A program made the translations under genes and the position numbers. A DNA stretch of 64,000 bases from Marinomonas rhizomae (GTDB lineage Bacteria; Pseudomonadota; Gammaproteobacteria; Pseudomonadales; Marinomonadaceae), in assembly GCF_003315485.1 (NCBI RefSeq), contig NZ_QNSE01000001.1, positions 62,001-126,000 of the forward strand. The letters run 5' to 3'. The notes beneath the pieces were generated by a model, which saw only the letters and a program-made list of their open reading frames with translations, did not search any database and was not told the origin of the DNA. This document shows, piece after piece, positions 36,347 through 47,293 of the stretch. Every line of letters starts with the position of its first letter. Positions within the stretch are counted from its first letter, which is position 1.

Positions 36347-37906
36347 ATGGGGTATTTCCAGTTATGTGGTGTTCTTGGGCTTCTAGTGCTGTTTATTTTT
36401 GGTTACTTGCAAGGCTCGGTCCCTGAGACTTACGTCGGTGTTGGTATTTTACTGTGTGCTTTTTTACTCATATCCAAATTTGTTCGTAAAGCACCTGAAA
36501 TTCTTTCTCAAAACACGGAAGTTAATAGTGATCACCCAACCTTTTCTGAAGTGAGTAAAACTGTTACTCGTGCCACATCCCAGATGGCGATGGGGGCCGC
36601 TGAAGTGTCTCATTTTGTCGACACCTTAAGTAAAGACATACACCTTACCCGCGATGACAGCGAGCAAATTACCCAAGCAGTAGAAACCCTGTCTGATACA
36701 GGGCTGACGCTATCAACCAATTTGGGTCAGCTAGCGCGTACCATGAGTGATACAGCAGAATCGAGTCGCACCGCTCAAACAGCCTTGTCGCAAAGTGCCG
36801 ATCAGATTCATCAGCTTACCGAAAACGTACAAACAGCCAGCGAGCAATTGGCATTATTAACGAAAAGTGCTGATGATATTGACACCATCACAGCGGTAAT
36901 TAAGGGCGTGTCTGAGCAAACTAATCTATTGGCGTTAAATGCCGCCATTGAAGCAGCTCGTGCAGGCGAACAGGGTCGAGGTTTTGCTGTGGTGGCAGAC
37001 GAAGTGCGTGCGTTGGCCGCCAAAAGTGCTGATGCTTCTGAGCAGATCTCGAATTTGTTGACCGATGTACGTCGTAATAGTGAATTAACCAATAATGAAA
37101 TGTCATCTTTGAAAAGCCTCTCTGAAACACTTTCTAGTACCTTGTTAGGAGAAGCCCAGCGCTTTATCTCTTTGACAGAAGAGGTTCAAAATGCGTCATC
37201 TGTTTTATCGGAAGTAGAAAGTGCTGGAGAAGAGTTGGGGACAGCCAGTACTCAGATTAATGGTTCAATTTCTCGAATTAGTGGTTCACTGCAAGATATC
37301 TCCCAGCGCAGTGATAAATTGTCCGAAGAAGCATCTGGTTTGAGCAAGGGAGCTGAAGTCGTCTTTAGGGAACTAGACAAGGTTGATCAATCATTGTTCT
37401 TTTCTGAATTGCTTATGGCGGCCAAGGCAGCGGCTCAATCCATTTCTCAACTGTTCGAAGAAAGCATCCAAAAGGGGGAGTTAACAGAGCAAGCTATCTT
37501 TGCCACAGACTATAAACCAATCAATAACACTAACCCTCAGAAATACAGTACTTCCTACGATACTTTTAGTGATCGAGCGTTTCCAACGATTCAAGAGTCT
37601 ATTCTAGAAAAATATGAACAGGTGATGTTTGCTGGAGCGGTAGATATAAATGGTTACTTTCCGACTCATAACAAAAAATTTAGTCAGCCACTAACAGGAG
37701 ATTACGAAAAAGATTTGGTTAACAATCGTAGCAAACGTATTTTTAATGACGCCACTGGCAGTCGATGCGGTGCCCATATCGAGAGCTTTTTATTGCAAAC
37801 CTACAAACGCGACACAGGAGAGATCCTTCATGACCTTTCTGTACCGATTTTTGTAAATGGTAAGCATTGGGGTGGCTTCCGAATGGGGTTCAAATCGGGC
37901 GTTTGA
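36347..37906 (+). CDS. Methyl-accepting chemotaxis protein with C-terminal sensor-like domain
   Basis: A chemoreceptor of 519 residues. Two N-terminal hydrophobic segments (about 5-45) with almost no periplasmic part are followed by a coiled-coil signalling domain carrying the hairpin tip [35 protein letters not shown] (in two parts here, residues about 190-225). After the return helix a globular tail of about 130 residues follows ([15 protein letters not shown] to [10 protein letters not shown]). This places the likely sensor at the cytoplasmic C-terminus instead of in the periplasm. AAGGGAAGGA precedes the ATG. It signals through CheW/CheA; the ligand is unknown. Confidence 0.9.
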   Translation: MGYFQLCGVLGLLVLFIFGYLQGSVPETYVGVGILLCAFLLISKFVRKAPEILSQNTEVNSDHPTFSEVSKTVTRATSQMAMGAAEVSHFVDTLSKDIHLTRDDSEQITQAVETLSDTGLTLSTNLGQLARTMSDTAESSRTAQTALSQSADQIHQLTENVQTASEQLALLTKSADDIDTITAVIKGVSEQTNLLALNAAIEAARAGEQGRGFAVVADEVRALAAKSADASEQISNLLTDVRRNSELTNNEMSSLKSLSETLSSTLLGEAQRFISLTEEVQNASSVLSEVESAGEELGTASTQINGSISRISGSLQDISQRSDKLSEEASGLSKGAEVVFRELDKVDQSLFFSELLMAAKAAAQSISQLFEESIQKGELTEQAIFATDYKPINNTNPQKYSTSYDTFSDRAFPTIQESILEKYEQVMFAGAVDINGYFPTHNKKFSQPLTGDYEKDLVNNRSKRIFNDATGSRCGAHIESFLLQTYKRDTGEILHDLSVPIFVNGKHWGGFRMGFKSGV

Positions 37907-38014
37907 TCCTTATTAGGTTAGATGTTGAGATATCTCTACTCGGTTTTTACCCACTTGTGCTGGTACAGATGCGCTATAGTGTCGGTCATTATTACTTTGT
38001 GGTGGTTGTGACAG

Positions 38015-39847
38015 ATGAGCAAGTCGAAAAACATTGATAGCGCAGTTGTTAATAAGGAAATGTTTGGTAGAGGAAAAGCTGATAGCGGCATAAAAACACT
38101 TTTGCCTTTTTTACGACCATATCGACGCCAGATGGTGTTGGCCTTGATCGCCTTAGTCGTTACTGCTGGTACTATGTTGAGCTTAGGCAAGGGCGTACAA
38201 TTTCTTATTGATCAAGGTTTGGCTTCTGGGTCGGAAGCGGGTTTAACTCTCGCCCTGATGATTTTTATCGCTTTGGTATTCTTATTGGGTATTGGTAGTT
38301 TCTGTCGCTTTTATCTGGTGTCATGGATAGGTGAGCGCGTGGTAGCAGATATTCGCCAAGCGGTTTTTGCCCACCTGCTTACCTTGTCGCCTTCCTTCTT
38401 TGAAGATAATTCCCCCAGTGAAATTCAATCTCGTATTACGTCTGATACCACGCTTTTACAAAGTGTAATTGGTTCTTCTTTGTCGATTGCCTTACGCAGT
38501 AGTTTGATGTTGATTGGTGGCATTTTATTCTTGCTTGTGATGCACTTTAAATTAACGCTTATTTTGCTGACTTGTGTGCCTTTTGTGATTGTGCCTGTGG
38601 TGTATTTTGGTCGACGAGTGCGTCGTTTATCCCGTGATAGCCAAGATGAAGTGGCTAATGTCGGGCGCTATTTATCACAAGCTCTGCGCCACATAAAAGT
38701 AGTGCAAGCTTTTACTCATGAAAAGCATGATGCACAGCGCTTTTCAGCTACGGTTGATCGAGCCTTCAATGTGAGTGTGAAGCGTATTCAGCAGCGTTCT
38801 TGGCTTACTCTTATGGTCATTTTGCTCTCCATGAGTGGTATTGGAGTGATGTTGTGGTTTGGTGGAAAAGATGTCATTTCTGGTGCCATCAGTGCTGGTG
38901 ATTTGGCGAGTTTTTTATTTTACTCCATTATTGTTGCTGGCGCGGTTGGTGCGATTTCAGAAGTGACGGGAGAGTTGCAAAGGGCAGCGGGTGCGGCAGA
39001 ACGTATTATGGAGTTACTCAGTGCTAAAAGTGCCGTAGTCAGTGGTTCTAGCGAATTTTCTTCTCAGCGTATGGCTGAAATTCGTCAAGGTGAAGAAATT
39101 ATTCAGTTTGATCATGTCGAGTTTCGTTATCCAACAAGGCCGGATTATGCGGCGTTAAAGAATTTGTCATTTTCCATTAAGCAAGGCGAGATGTTGGCTT
39201 TAGTTGGGCCGTCAGGTGCGGGTAAGTCGACCTTATTTGAGTTGTTATTAAGGTTTTATGATCCTCAACAGGGTGGTATCTACTTGGCTGGTGAGAATAT
39301 TAAAGCGTATTCTTTGGACGATTTACGTCAGCACTTTGCCTTGGTACCACAAGAGACGGTTTTGTTTGATCAAACGGTTTACGATAACTTGGGGTACGCC
39401 AATCGTCATGCCAACAAGGAATCCATTCAGTCTGCAGCAGAGCAAGCGAACGCTCACGAGTTTATCACCCGTTTGGATAAAGGTTACGACACGCGTTTAG
39501 GTGAAGATGGTGTGCGTTTATCTGGCGGTCAAAGACAACGTGTGGCGATTGCTCGGGCGATATTAAAAGACGCGCCGATTTTATTACTAGATGAAGCAAC
39601 CAGTGCCCTAGATGCAGAGAGCGAAAATAAGGTGCAAGCCGCTCTTGAGCCTTTGATGAAGGGCAGAACTTCTATAGTGATTGCACACCGTTTAGCCACG
39701 GTATTGAATGCCGATCGAATTATTGTGATGGAACATGGAGAAATTATCGCTCAAGGCACACATCGCGTATTACTCGAAACTTGTGCCTTGTATAAGCGAT
39801 TAGCGGATTTACAGTTTAACCAAAATGGCGACATTCGGGTCGATTAA
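38015..39847 (+). CDS. ABC exporter, MsbA/LipA-like half-transporter
   Basis: A fused permease-ATPase exporter of 610 residues that works as a homodimer. Six membrane helices occupy residues about 35-320. The ATPase follows with Walker A VGPSGAGKS (near 396-404), the signature LSGGQRQR, Walker B ILLLDEATSALD and the H-loop IVIAHRL. It resembles lipid or drug exporters of the MsbA group. It stands alone and its 3' end overlaps by 4 bases the converging glgX gene. Substrate unknown. Confidence 0.92.
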   Translation: MSKSKNIDSAVVNKEMFGRGKADSGIKTLLPFLRPYRRQMVLALIALVVTAGTMLSLGKGVQFLIDQGLASGSEAGLTLALMIFIALVFLLGIGSFCRFYLVSWIGERVVADIRQAVFAHLLTLSPSFFEDNSPSEIQSRITSDTTLLQSVIGSSLSIALRSSLMLIGGILFLLVMHFKLTLILLTCVPFVIVPVVYFGRRVRRLSRDSQDEVANVGRYLSQALRHIKVVQAFTHEKHDAQRFSATVDRAFNVSVKRIQQRSWLTLMVILLSMSGIGVMLWFGGKDVISGAISAGDLASFLFYSIIVAGAVGAISEVTGELQRAAGAAERIMELLSAKSAVVSGSSEFSSQRMAEIRQGEEIIQFDHVEFRYPTRPDYAALKNLSFSIKQGEMLALVGPSGAGKSTLFELLLRFYDPQQGGIYLAGENIKAYSLDDLRQHFALVPQETVLFDQTVYDNLGYANRHANKESIQSAAEQANAHEFITRLDKGYDTRLGEDGVRLSGGQRQRVAIARAILKDAPILLLDEATSALDAESENKVQAALEPLMKGRTSIVIAHRLATVLNADRIIVMEHGEIIAQGTHRVLLETCALYKRLADLQFNQNGDIRVD

Positions 39848-41883
39848 AATTTACCCACAAAAACGCCCCGATAAGCGCAATGGAGTGCGTTATCTTTGAT
39901 GCTAAGTCCTGGTGTTTTGTACAGTGTTTCAATCGTATTGTTGTCTGCTGGTAGCATAATGCTAAGCGGTGCATCGTCACTATAGAATACAACCCAGAAA
40001 TTTATAGAAGGGTCTGCAGGTGTAAGAGTTAAGGCAATGAAATGTCGGTTGTCATCCGCCCAGTTTTCAATTGTCATTGGCTCGCTATATTCGTTTAGCC
40101 AGTGGATTTTATCCGACGATGTATGTTGGTAAAGCGGGTCATCTTCAAGGCGAATCTCTGCCAAAATAGGATAGGTTTTTCGTAACGCCATGAGTGTCGC
40201 TATGGTGTCTTTTATGGCAGCTCTTGCATGATGTGTTTCAGTATCTAAATCTTGCCAAGTTTGCCAAGTGATGCCGTTGTCTTGGCAATAGGCGTTGTTA
40301 TTACCTTGTTGGCTATGAGACAGTTCGTCACCACCTAAAATATGCGGTGTTCCTTGGCTTAATAATAGCGTTGCCATAAAACAGAGTTGCTGATTTAAAC
40401 GCTTTTCTTGAATAGCTTTATCGTCTGTTTCACCTTCTATACCAAAGTTTTGGCTAATATTATCACCATGTCCATCACGGTTTTCTTCCATGTTGGCGAG
40501 ATTATGGCGTTGGTGATAAGACACCAAATCTTTCATGGTATAGCCATCATGGTAAGTGATGTAGTTCACTGAGTTGAGTGCATTTTTTTTGCCTTTATGG
40601 AAATAGTCTCTTGACCCCATTAGACGTGTTGCGAATTCGGGTACGACACCATCATCGCCGCGCCAGAAACGACGAATAGTGTCGCGGTATTGGTCGTTAC
40701 ATTCCAGAAAGCCTCTGGGAAATTGCCCGACTTGATAGCCGTTTGGGCCAATGTCCCAAGGTTCCATGACGAGACAGGTTTCGCTTAAAACCGGATCTTG
40801 CAGAATAGCTTGTAACAAGGGCGCTTTTGCCGTGAAGTCGTGATCGGTGCGACCAAGGTCTACGCCTAGGTCAAAGCGGAAACCATCGACGCCCATGACG
40901 TCGACCCAATAACGCATACTGTCGCAGATAAGGCGGATACTGGTGGGGCTGTAAGTATCAATACAGTTGCCACACCCCGTGAAATTCAAATATTGACCAT
41001 CTTGATGACGATAGTAGCGAGCGTTGTCTAAGCCGCGATAACATACGCTGGATTGATCTAATTCACTTTCTGCTGTGTGGTTATACACCACGTCTAAAAT
41101 CACCTCGAACCCTGCTTGGCGTAATCCATCAATCATTTTCTGGAACTCAGTAACCGCATCTTTTATGGCATAAGAAGGCTCTACGGCAAAAAAACTAATC
41201 GGGTTATAGCCCCAATAATTGTTGAGTTCTAATTGCTGTAAATGACGCTCGGTCATAAAGCTAAAGCAAGGCATTAACTGAATCGTAGTGATGTTAAGTT
41301 GTTTTAAATGTTCGATACCGGCAGAGGAGATAACGCCCAGGTAAGTGCCTTGAAGTTCGCGCTCAATGGGGAGGTTTTTACTGAAGCCTTTTATGTGCAA
41401 TTCATATAAGGCACGGCTCGACGGAGAGACTTTTACTCTTTCAGGGCGATCTGACTTTGCTTCTACGGTGCGGACAATTGATTTGGGCACACAATATGCG
41501 GAATCGGTTTGGTGTGCTTGGCCTTCTTTGGTTATCGCGGCTTGGTCTTCGTGCCAAACTAGTTTAGCGTTTAATTCTTTTGCATAAGGGTCAATCAGCA
41601 GTTTTTGCTCATTGTAGAGTAATTGCAGTCTGGGGTTGAATTCGCCTTTGGCTCTAAGGCCATAATGTTGACCTTCTTTTAAACCAAGGACTTCCATATA
41701 CCAAATGCTCTTGTTTTTATTAATAAAGGGCAGGGGGTCTTGTTCATTACCTTCTTGATCAAATAAACACAAATACAGCTGAATAGCGTCTTCAGCGACC
41801 ACGGCAAAATTGACGCCGTTTTCGGTCACTGTGGCACCTAGAGGAAAAGGGGAGCCATTGGAAATCTGGTGAGCTTGGTTCAT
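39844..41883 (-). CDS. glgX: Glycogen debranching enzyme GlgX
   Basis: An isoamylase-type enzyme (GH13 subfamily 11) of 679 residues that hydrolyses alpha-1,6 branches of limit-dextrinised glycogen. An N-terminal CBM48-like domain (NGSPFPLGATVTENGVNFAVVAE) precedes the barrel. The catalytic residues are the Asp of GFRFDLG, the Glu of CLVMEPWDIG and the Asp of YITYHDG. It is last in the operon PhK-like, glgB, glgX, 62 bases after glgB. It is of normal length. Confidence 0.94.
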   Translation of the reverse strand: MNQAHQISNGSPFPLGATVTENGVNFAVVAEDAIQLYLCLFDQEGNEQDPLPFINKNKSIWYMEVLGLKEGQHYGLRAKGEFNPRLQLLYNEQKLLIDPYAKELNAKLVWHEDQAAITKEGQAHQTDSAYCVPKSIVRTVEAKSDRPERVKVSPSSRALYELHIKGFSKNLPIERELQGTYLGVISSAGIEHLKQLNITTIQLMPCFSFMTERHLQQLELNNYWGYNPISFFAVEPSYAIKDAVTEFQKMIDGLRQAGFEVILDVVYNHTAESELDQSSVCYRGLDNARYYRHQDGQYLNFTGCGNCIDTYSPTSIRLICDSMRYWVDVMGVDGFRFDLGVDLGRTDHDFTAKAPLLQAILQDPVLSETCLVMEPWDIGPNGYQVGQFPRGFLECNDQYRDTIRRFWRGDDGVVPEFATRLMGSRDYFHKGKKNALNSVNYITYHDGYTMKDLVSYHQRHNLANMEENRDGHGDNISQNFGIEGETDDKAIQEKRLNQQLCFMATLLLSQGTPHILGGDELSHSQQGNNNAYCQDNGITWQTWQDLDTETHHARAAIKDTIATLMALRKTYPILAEIRLEDDPLYQHTSSDKIHWLNEYSEPMTIENWADDNRHFIALTLTPADPSINFWVVFYSDDAPLSIMLPADNNTIETLYKTPGLSIKDNALHCAYRGVFVGKF

Positions 41884-41945
41884 TAAAACCTCTAGATGCT
41901 ATTTATGTTGCTGTCGTCATTACTCAATATTGTAAGTGCTAGTGA

Positions 41946-44141
41946 TTAAGGCTCGCCTAACCATTTTAATAAAACGCCAGCCAGTGGTGGCACTTGCAGT
42001 TCAATACTTTGATCGCGGCCATGACTGACAATAGTTTGTGTATCGTATTCCTTACTTTTAGCGAAGCCACTTCCAGTGTAGCTTGTCTCGTCTGTATCCA
42101 TGATGACTTGATAACGACCAGCCTTTGGCACACCAATGCGATAATTGCCATGAGGAGCTGGTGTGAAGTTAATGATAGCAAGAGTATGTTCATCACAGTC
42201 TTTGGCTTTGCGTGCAAAGGCCAAAATGCTGTTGGCACTGTCGTCGTAACTGATCCATTCAAAGCCTTGATGAGAATGATCAAACTGCAAACTTGCTTCG
42301 TTTTTATAAAGATGGTTTAAATCTTTTGAGAGCGTTTGCTGAGCTTTATGGAAATCGGTGTCTAATAAGTGCCAATCCAAAGAGCGCTCATGGCTCCATT
42401 CCTGACCTTGAGCAAACTCGTTGCCCATAAAGTTGAGCTTCTTACCTGGGTGGAAATACATGTAAGCTGAAAATGCGCGTAAATTAGCGAATTTTTGCCA
42501 AGCATCGCCAGGCATTTTAGTGATCATCGAACCTTTGCCGTGTACCACTTCATCGTGCGAAATCGGCAGAACAAATTGCTCATCAAAGGCGTAAACCATA
42601 CTAAAACTAAGTTCACCTTGATGATGCTGACGATAAATCGGATCTTTTTTAATATAATTCAATGAATCGTTCATCCAGCCCATATTCCATTTGAAACCAA
42701 AGCCCAAACCATTCATATAAGTGGGTTTAGAAACCCCAGGAAAGGCGGTGGACTCTTCGGCGACGGTAAAGCAGCGAGGATGATTTAAATATACGGTTTC
42801 GTTTAAACGGCGTAAAAAATCAATGGCTTCGTAGTTATGGTTGCCGCCGTCTTTGTTAGGAATCCATTCGCCGTCTTCGCGGGAATAATCTAGGTACAAC
42901 ATAGAGGCCACGGCATCAACGCGTAATCCATCGATGTGGAATTCTTCTAGCCAATAGACCGCGTTGCTGATTAGGTAGTTTACTACGTGTTCTTTACCAA
43001 AATCGTAAATTAGAGAGTTCCATTCTGGATGCCAGCCTTTTTTAGGGTCTGGGTATTCGTATTGTTTAGAACCGTCAAAGTTCGCCAAACCGTGACTATC
43101 GGCTGGAAAATGCGCGGGAACCCAATCCATAATTACACCAATTTTGGCTTGGTGAAGCGCATCCACAAGGGCTTTGAAATCTTCAGGTGTACCGAATCGA
43201 GAGGTTACCGCATACAAGCCAACAGGCTGATAGCCCCAAGAACCGTCGAATGGGTATTCGGTAATAGGCAATAATTCAACGTGTGTGTAGCCCATTTCTT
43301 GGATATATGGAACCAGTTGATCTTTGATCTCAAGGTAAGTCAGTGGCTGATTATCCCCTTTGCGACGCCATGAGCCAATGTGCAATTCATAAATGCTCAT
43401 TGGCTTTTCATAGATGTCTTCGATAGGGCGTTTAAACCATGCGTCATCTTGCCAAGCGTGTTTGTTATCAAAGCAGGTTACGCTGGCAAAAGATGGATAT
43501 TGTTCAATACGCTGTGCGTATGGGTCGCTACGATGAGGAAGAATATCGCCAGATTTTGCTCTAATCTCGAACTTATAGCGGGCGCCGTGGTTAACGTCTG
43601 GGATAAATAATCGCCAAATTCCATCGCCATTACTGGACATTGGGTGAATACGACCATCCCAAGCATTAAAGTCACCAACTACTGAGATAGAACGTGCTGC
43701 TGGCGCATAAACCGCAAAGCGTGTGCCTTGAATAGTGAGTTGATTATTCACCTTGGCGCCAGTGCGAATTGCCCCTTGGCTTTTGTATTGATTCGCTTGA
43801 TGGTGTTCTGGATCGATAAAGGTTGTATTAGGAAATTGATAGGGGTCTACCAGCGTATAAGTGCTTCTGTCTTTATAGGTGATTTCAAGACGATAATGAA
43901 AACGTGAGTTTTTATTTGGCCATTCGGCGTAAAACAAACCTTTGTCATTGGTCTCGCTCATTGTGGCGAGTTCTTTGTCTGAGTCTATGGCTAACACACG
44001 AATAGAGCTCGCTTCCGGTTGCCAAACTAGTAATGATAAACCTTTTTTAGAAGGGGATGATTGTAGTCCTAAACAGCCAAATGGGTCTGAACAATGAGCA
44101 TTTAGCACATCGTTAATTAGGGCGTTTTTTATTAAATCCAT
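41946..44141 (-). CDS. glgB: 1,4-alpha-glucan branching enzyme GlgB
   Basis: Makes alpha-1,6 branches in glycogen; 731 residues, normal for GlgB. It has a first N-terminal beta domain, CBM48 (about 120-215), and a GH13 subfamily 9 barrel. The nucleophile Asp is in GLRVDAVASMLYLDYSR, the acid Glu in FTVAEESTAFPG and the third Asp in PISHDEVVHGKGSM. GGAG precedes the ATG. It lies 26 bases after the PhK-like gene and before glgX. No glgA, glgC or glgP is in the window. Confidence 0.96.
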   Translation of the reverse strand: MDLIKNALINDVLNAHCSDPFGCLGLQSSPSKKGLSLLVWQPEASSIRVLAIDSDKELATMSETNDKGLFYAEWPNKNSRFHYRLEITYKDRSTYTLVDPYQFPNTTFIDPEHHQANQYKSQGAIRTGAKVNNQLTIQGTRFAVYAPAARSISVVGDFNAWDGRIHPMSSNGDGIWRLFIPDVNHGARYKFEIRAKSGDILPHRSDPYAQRIEQYPSFASVTCFDNKHAWQDDAWFKRPIEDIYEKPMSIYELHIGSWRRKGDNQPLTYLEIKDQLVPYIQEMGYTHVELLPITEYPFDGSWGYQPVGLYAVTSRFGTPEDFKALVDALHQAKIGVIMDWVPAHFPADSHGLANFDGSKQYEYPDPKKGWHPEWNSLIYDFGKEHVVNYLISNAVYWLEEFHIDGLRVDAVASMLYLDYSREDGEWIPNKDGGNHNYEAIDFLRRLNETVYLNHPRCFTVAEESTAFPGVSKPTYMNGLGFGFKWNMGWMNDSLNYIKKDPIYRQHHQGELSFSMVYAFDEQFVLPISHDEVVHGKGSMITKMPGDAWQKFANLRAFSAYMYFHPGKKLNFMGNEFAQGQEWSHERSLDWHLLDTDFHKAQQTLSKDLNHLYKNEASLQFDHSHQGFEWISYDDSANSILAFARKAKDCDEHTLAIINFTPAPHGNYRIGVPKAGRYQVIMDTDETSYTGSGFAKSKEYDTQTIVSHGRDQSIELQVPPLAGVLLKWLGEP

Positions 44142-44167
44142 TCACTTCTCCAGCAAGAGTGAGCGTG

Positions 44168-47100
44168 TTAACTTGATGAATGTTGGTGCTGATGACTGTG
44201 AAGTTTGCTCACTGCCCAACGCAAATATTGGTTGACTTTATTCGGTGTTATTAAGGCAAACTCATCCAAAGCCGCCTCTGCTCTGCTGTCTTCAGGGTGT
44301 TCTGCTTGATGTTGCTTGGCATGATCCAAAGCGGCCTGAGTAACTAGCACCGGTAAGTTGATTTCTTGCTCAAATTTACAATTTTTATGTTGCTGGCAAA
44401 ACTGTATGAAGGCATACAAACCTTCAAAAATAAGACTCTTGTACCAGCTAGGATGAATATCTGATGTTAAGGATTCAATCAATAAAGCAAAGGTGTCTTC
44501 GCCTGGTGTCATAGAGCTGAGTGCACGTTTGCAATCCAGTGCGGTATTACTTTGTAAATCACCAAATACGATCGTATTCGCATGACTCAAGCTTCCCCAC
44601 AGTTGCAGTAACATAGATTCTGGTAGCTTAGTGATCATACCCTGCTCAGAACGCCAGTCAAACCAGTCGACATCTTTCATCTTGCTTTGCGCATCGCTAC
44701 TGTTGTGATAACGCATGTTATTGGCTACATGAGCAAATTCATCATGTTTTTGTTGCAGTACTTGAGTGAGTGCTTCGTAAAGTTCGCTAGGAGAAACATT
44801 GGATAGCGTGTCAAAGACAGGCGCATCGTCTTCTGGGGCAAATTGTCGAGCACAGAGCATTGCTAAGTTGTGAATACGAATAGTGCGTACACCAGAGAAA
44901 AATTCAGGGTGTACTTTAATGAGTGTCCCTGCGATAGCGATTAGCTCATGGCAAATAACTAAACCAATTGACGATGAAGAAACACTTCTTAGCATGTCCA
45001 AAATAGCGTCTTGATGCAAAGGAGAGTGGATATCGATTTCGGTTTCCGGTGTTTCACCAATGACCAGTAATCGTTGTCGTACCGTAATATCGGCAATATA
45101 GGTTGCTAGATCGGTTGAGGGTTTCAGAATAAGAGAATATAGCAATCGAGCAGGGCGCCAGTTTTCTGATAGTAGTGCTTGTAGGTAGACGCTATTTAAT
45201 ACCTTATAAGCCGTAATGGCGGGGGTTGAGTTTGGTATGGTGCTCATTAATGCACGACGTCCACCAAGCTCTATTAAACAATCAACGGCTTCGTCTAAGC
45301 TTGGTCTATCAATAAGCCGAGCAAGCAAGGCATCGGTTTCGGCGGTTTTTATATTGGTTGCATCGTAGTCTTTTGGTTTGTCAGCTAAAGGCCACGGCGT
45401 ATTGTGAACAGGTAATTTTGTTTCTAACTGTTTATGGTCCAGTGAGCTGATGATAATGGCGCGTCTATTGCCTGACTTGAAGGCATTTTTGGCCGATTGA
45501 GGAATAACACGAAACTCTTCGTGCTCACGTTTTTGCAGTAAACGAATAAACTCAAACAGTTCGTCACTGCCTTTCATTTCGCTCATTGCTTCATCTATAA
45601 GAATGCTGAAAACCGCATTCGCTTGATAATACCAATGATTGGCGATGGTTTTTAATTCGTTCCGAATATGTGCCTGAAAAAGTGCAGGGTCAATTTTTCG
45701 GTAGTCTTTGTCTTCATTTTGAATCCAAGACAAGCATAAATAACTTTCGTCATTGATGCTAAACGCCTGAGATGTCGCCAAACTATTCAACGCACGATTA
45801 GGGCGACCAGTAAGACCTAAAGTCTCAGAAGCGCCAAGGTGGCGATAGGTTTCTACTAACTGGTCAGCACTAATGGCTTTGAGTGGTGCAATGTCTTCTA
45901 ATGTTTGGCAAAGGCAGCCAGCATTTAGTAGCTTTTGTTTGACTGTGTCATTTTGCGCCAAGATAACCATCGAAGTGGTGACTTTGTTTGGTCTGTGCTG
46001 AATACGATGCAAGCCAAGAGGGTCTAAATCATCCGTTGTAATGAGTTCTTCATCGAGCATTTTTCCGACCAAAAATAGACTTTGTGCCCAAACCAAAGGT
46101 AGATTGTCGTTTGGTACGCGTTTTTGAGAACCTGGCTTTTCTTTCTCTGCGAGAATATTTTCTTGCGGTACATAATAGAGTTCTGGCAACAGCATTTGAC
46201 CGTCTTTTTCGACCATTAATGACTCGAGTTTATGGCGATAGAAATTGGCACTTTCCCAGTCTCTGGCAAATAAACGGTCGATATAAAGGTAGGTGAAAAA
46301 CAACGGCCATTCGGATTCAATGTGCTCGAAGTTAATCAGCTCATCGTATTCATAATAGATGCGGCTTTGGTCTTCTAGCTCGGATTGGTGGCCATCTAAT
46401 AAAAAGCGCTTGCAGCCATATTCCCCACCCAGTTTGCTAATGATTTCTTTGCGTGTACGACGCGTTAGTTTCTCATCATTTACCGCAAAGGCTGGGAAAC
46501 CAATAATACTAAGAATAGCGCTATCAACTTCTTTGGAGCGAGACTCTTTAGGCAACAAGGATTGCAATACAGAGCCTGCGCGAGCAACGGCATCAGCAAA
46601 AGAATGCACGACAGCCCATTCGGGTCCTTCCTCACCAAATAAGTTTAATCCGTCCATGGCTTCCATAGCCGCTTTTGCCATGCCCACAGAGCTGGCGTTT
46701 ATTTCGGCTTTGCCATTATTGACTTTATTACCACGCTCCCAAATACCATAATCAGGGGTGCGATAAGTGCGAGAGATATAATAAATAAGGTTTTGAATGA
46801 AATTGAATTCATCACGAGAAAAGATCAGCTTGCTGCCGGCTTTGGTCATTTGTGCCAACATCAATAGATAAAAGCTGGTGGCGTCAATTTGCAAATGTCC
46901 CCAAGCATCATCTGCAACGGCTTCTAAACCTGTTTTTGTGTCGTACTTGGCGTGCAGTGCATCTTTTGTGTCTAGGCTGTGCTTAAAAGCTTCCACTTTA
47001 TGGGATTGTCGCATCATGGCGAACAATAAACCGCGCATCATTTTAATACAGGCAAATTCAAGCTCATTAGCACGCTTTTGCGGATTAGAGGCTCGTTTAT

Positions 47101-47293
47101 AGGCTAAATGTAGGGCCCATACGGCTTGTATACTGTAGACATTATCTCGCACCCAAGCATCTGTGTAGTTACCGTGGTTGTTAATACTGGTGCTGGCAGG
47201 AAAAAGTCCTGTTACTGGGTGTTGGCGGGATAAAATAACCGCTTGGATATGTTGATAAAGAGAATCTAGCTTATCTTGCGTATCAGACGCCAT
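44168..47293 (-). CDS. GH15/phosphorylase-kinase-alpha-like protein
   Basis: A 1041-residue protein whose N-terminal half (residues about 1-430) strikingly resembles the regulatory alpha/beta subunits of eukaryotic glycogen phosphorylase kinase and the GH15 glucoamylase fold: VTGLFPAST, YTDAWVRDNVYSIQAVWALHLAY, WGHLQIDATSFYLLML, PDYGIWERGNKVNNG, SSVGMAKAAMEAM. The rest (430-1041) reads as helical regions of unknown function. There is no signal peptide. It heads the glycogen operon. It could hydrolyse or bind glycogen, or regulate another enzyme. AAAGGATCG precedes the ATG. Confidence 0.85.
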   Translation of the reverse strand: MASDTQDKLDSLYQHIQAVILSRQHPVTGLFPASTSINNHGNYTDAWVRDNVYSIQAVWALHLAYKRASNPQKRANELEFACIKMMRGLLFAMMRQSHKVEAFKHSLDTKDALHAKYDTKTGLEAVADDAWGHLQIDATSFYLLMLAQMTKAGSKLIFSRDEFNFIQNLIYYISRTYRTPDYGIWERGNKVNNGKAEINASSVGMAKAAMEAMDGLNLFGEEGPEWAVVHSFADAVARAGSVLQSLLPKESRSKEVDSAILSIIGFPAFAVNDEKLTRRTRKEIISKLGGEYGCKRFLLDGHQSELEDQSRIYYEYDELINFEHIESEWPLFFTYLYIDRLFARDWESANFYRHKLESLMVEKDGQMLLPELYYVPQENILAEKEKPGSQKRVPNDNLPLVWAQSLFLVGKMLDEELITTDDLDPLGLHRIQHRPNKVTTSMVILAQNDTVKQKLLNAGCLCQTLEDIAPLKAISADQLVETYRHLGASETLGLTGRPNRALNSLATSQAFSINDESYLCLSWIQNEDKDYRKIDPALFQAHIRNELKTIANHWYYQANAVFSILIDEAMSEMKGSDELFEFIRLLQKREHEEFRVIPQSAKNAFKSGNRRAIIISSLDHKQLETKLPVHNTPWPLADKPKDYDATNIKTAETDALLARLIDRPSLDEAVDCLIELGGRRALMSTIPNSTPAITAYKVLNSVYLQALLSENWRPARLLYSLILKPSTDLATYIADITVRQRLLVIGETPETEIDIHSPLHQDAILDMLRSVSSSSIGLVICHELIAIAGTLIKVHPEFFSGVRTIRIHNLAMLCARQFAPEDDAPVFDTLSNVSPSELYEALTQVLQQKHDEFAHVANNMRYHNSSDAQSKMKDVDWFDWRSEQGMITKLPESMLLQLWGSLSHANTIVFGDLQSNTALDCKRALSSMTPGEDTFALLIESLTSDIHPSWYKSLIFEGLYAFIQFCQQHKNCKFEQEINLPVLVTQAALDHAKQHQAEHPEDSRAEAALDEFALITPNKVNQYLRWAVSKLHSHQHQHSSS

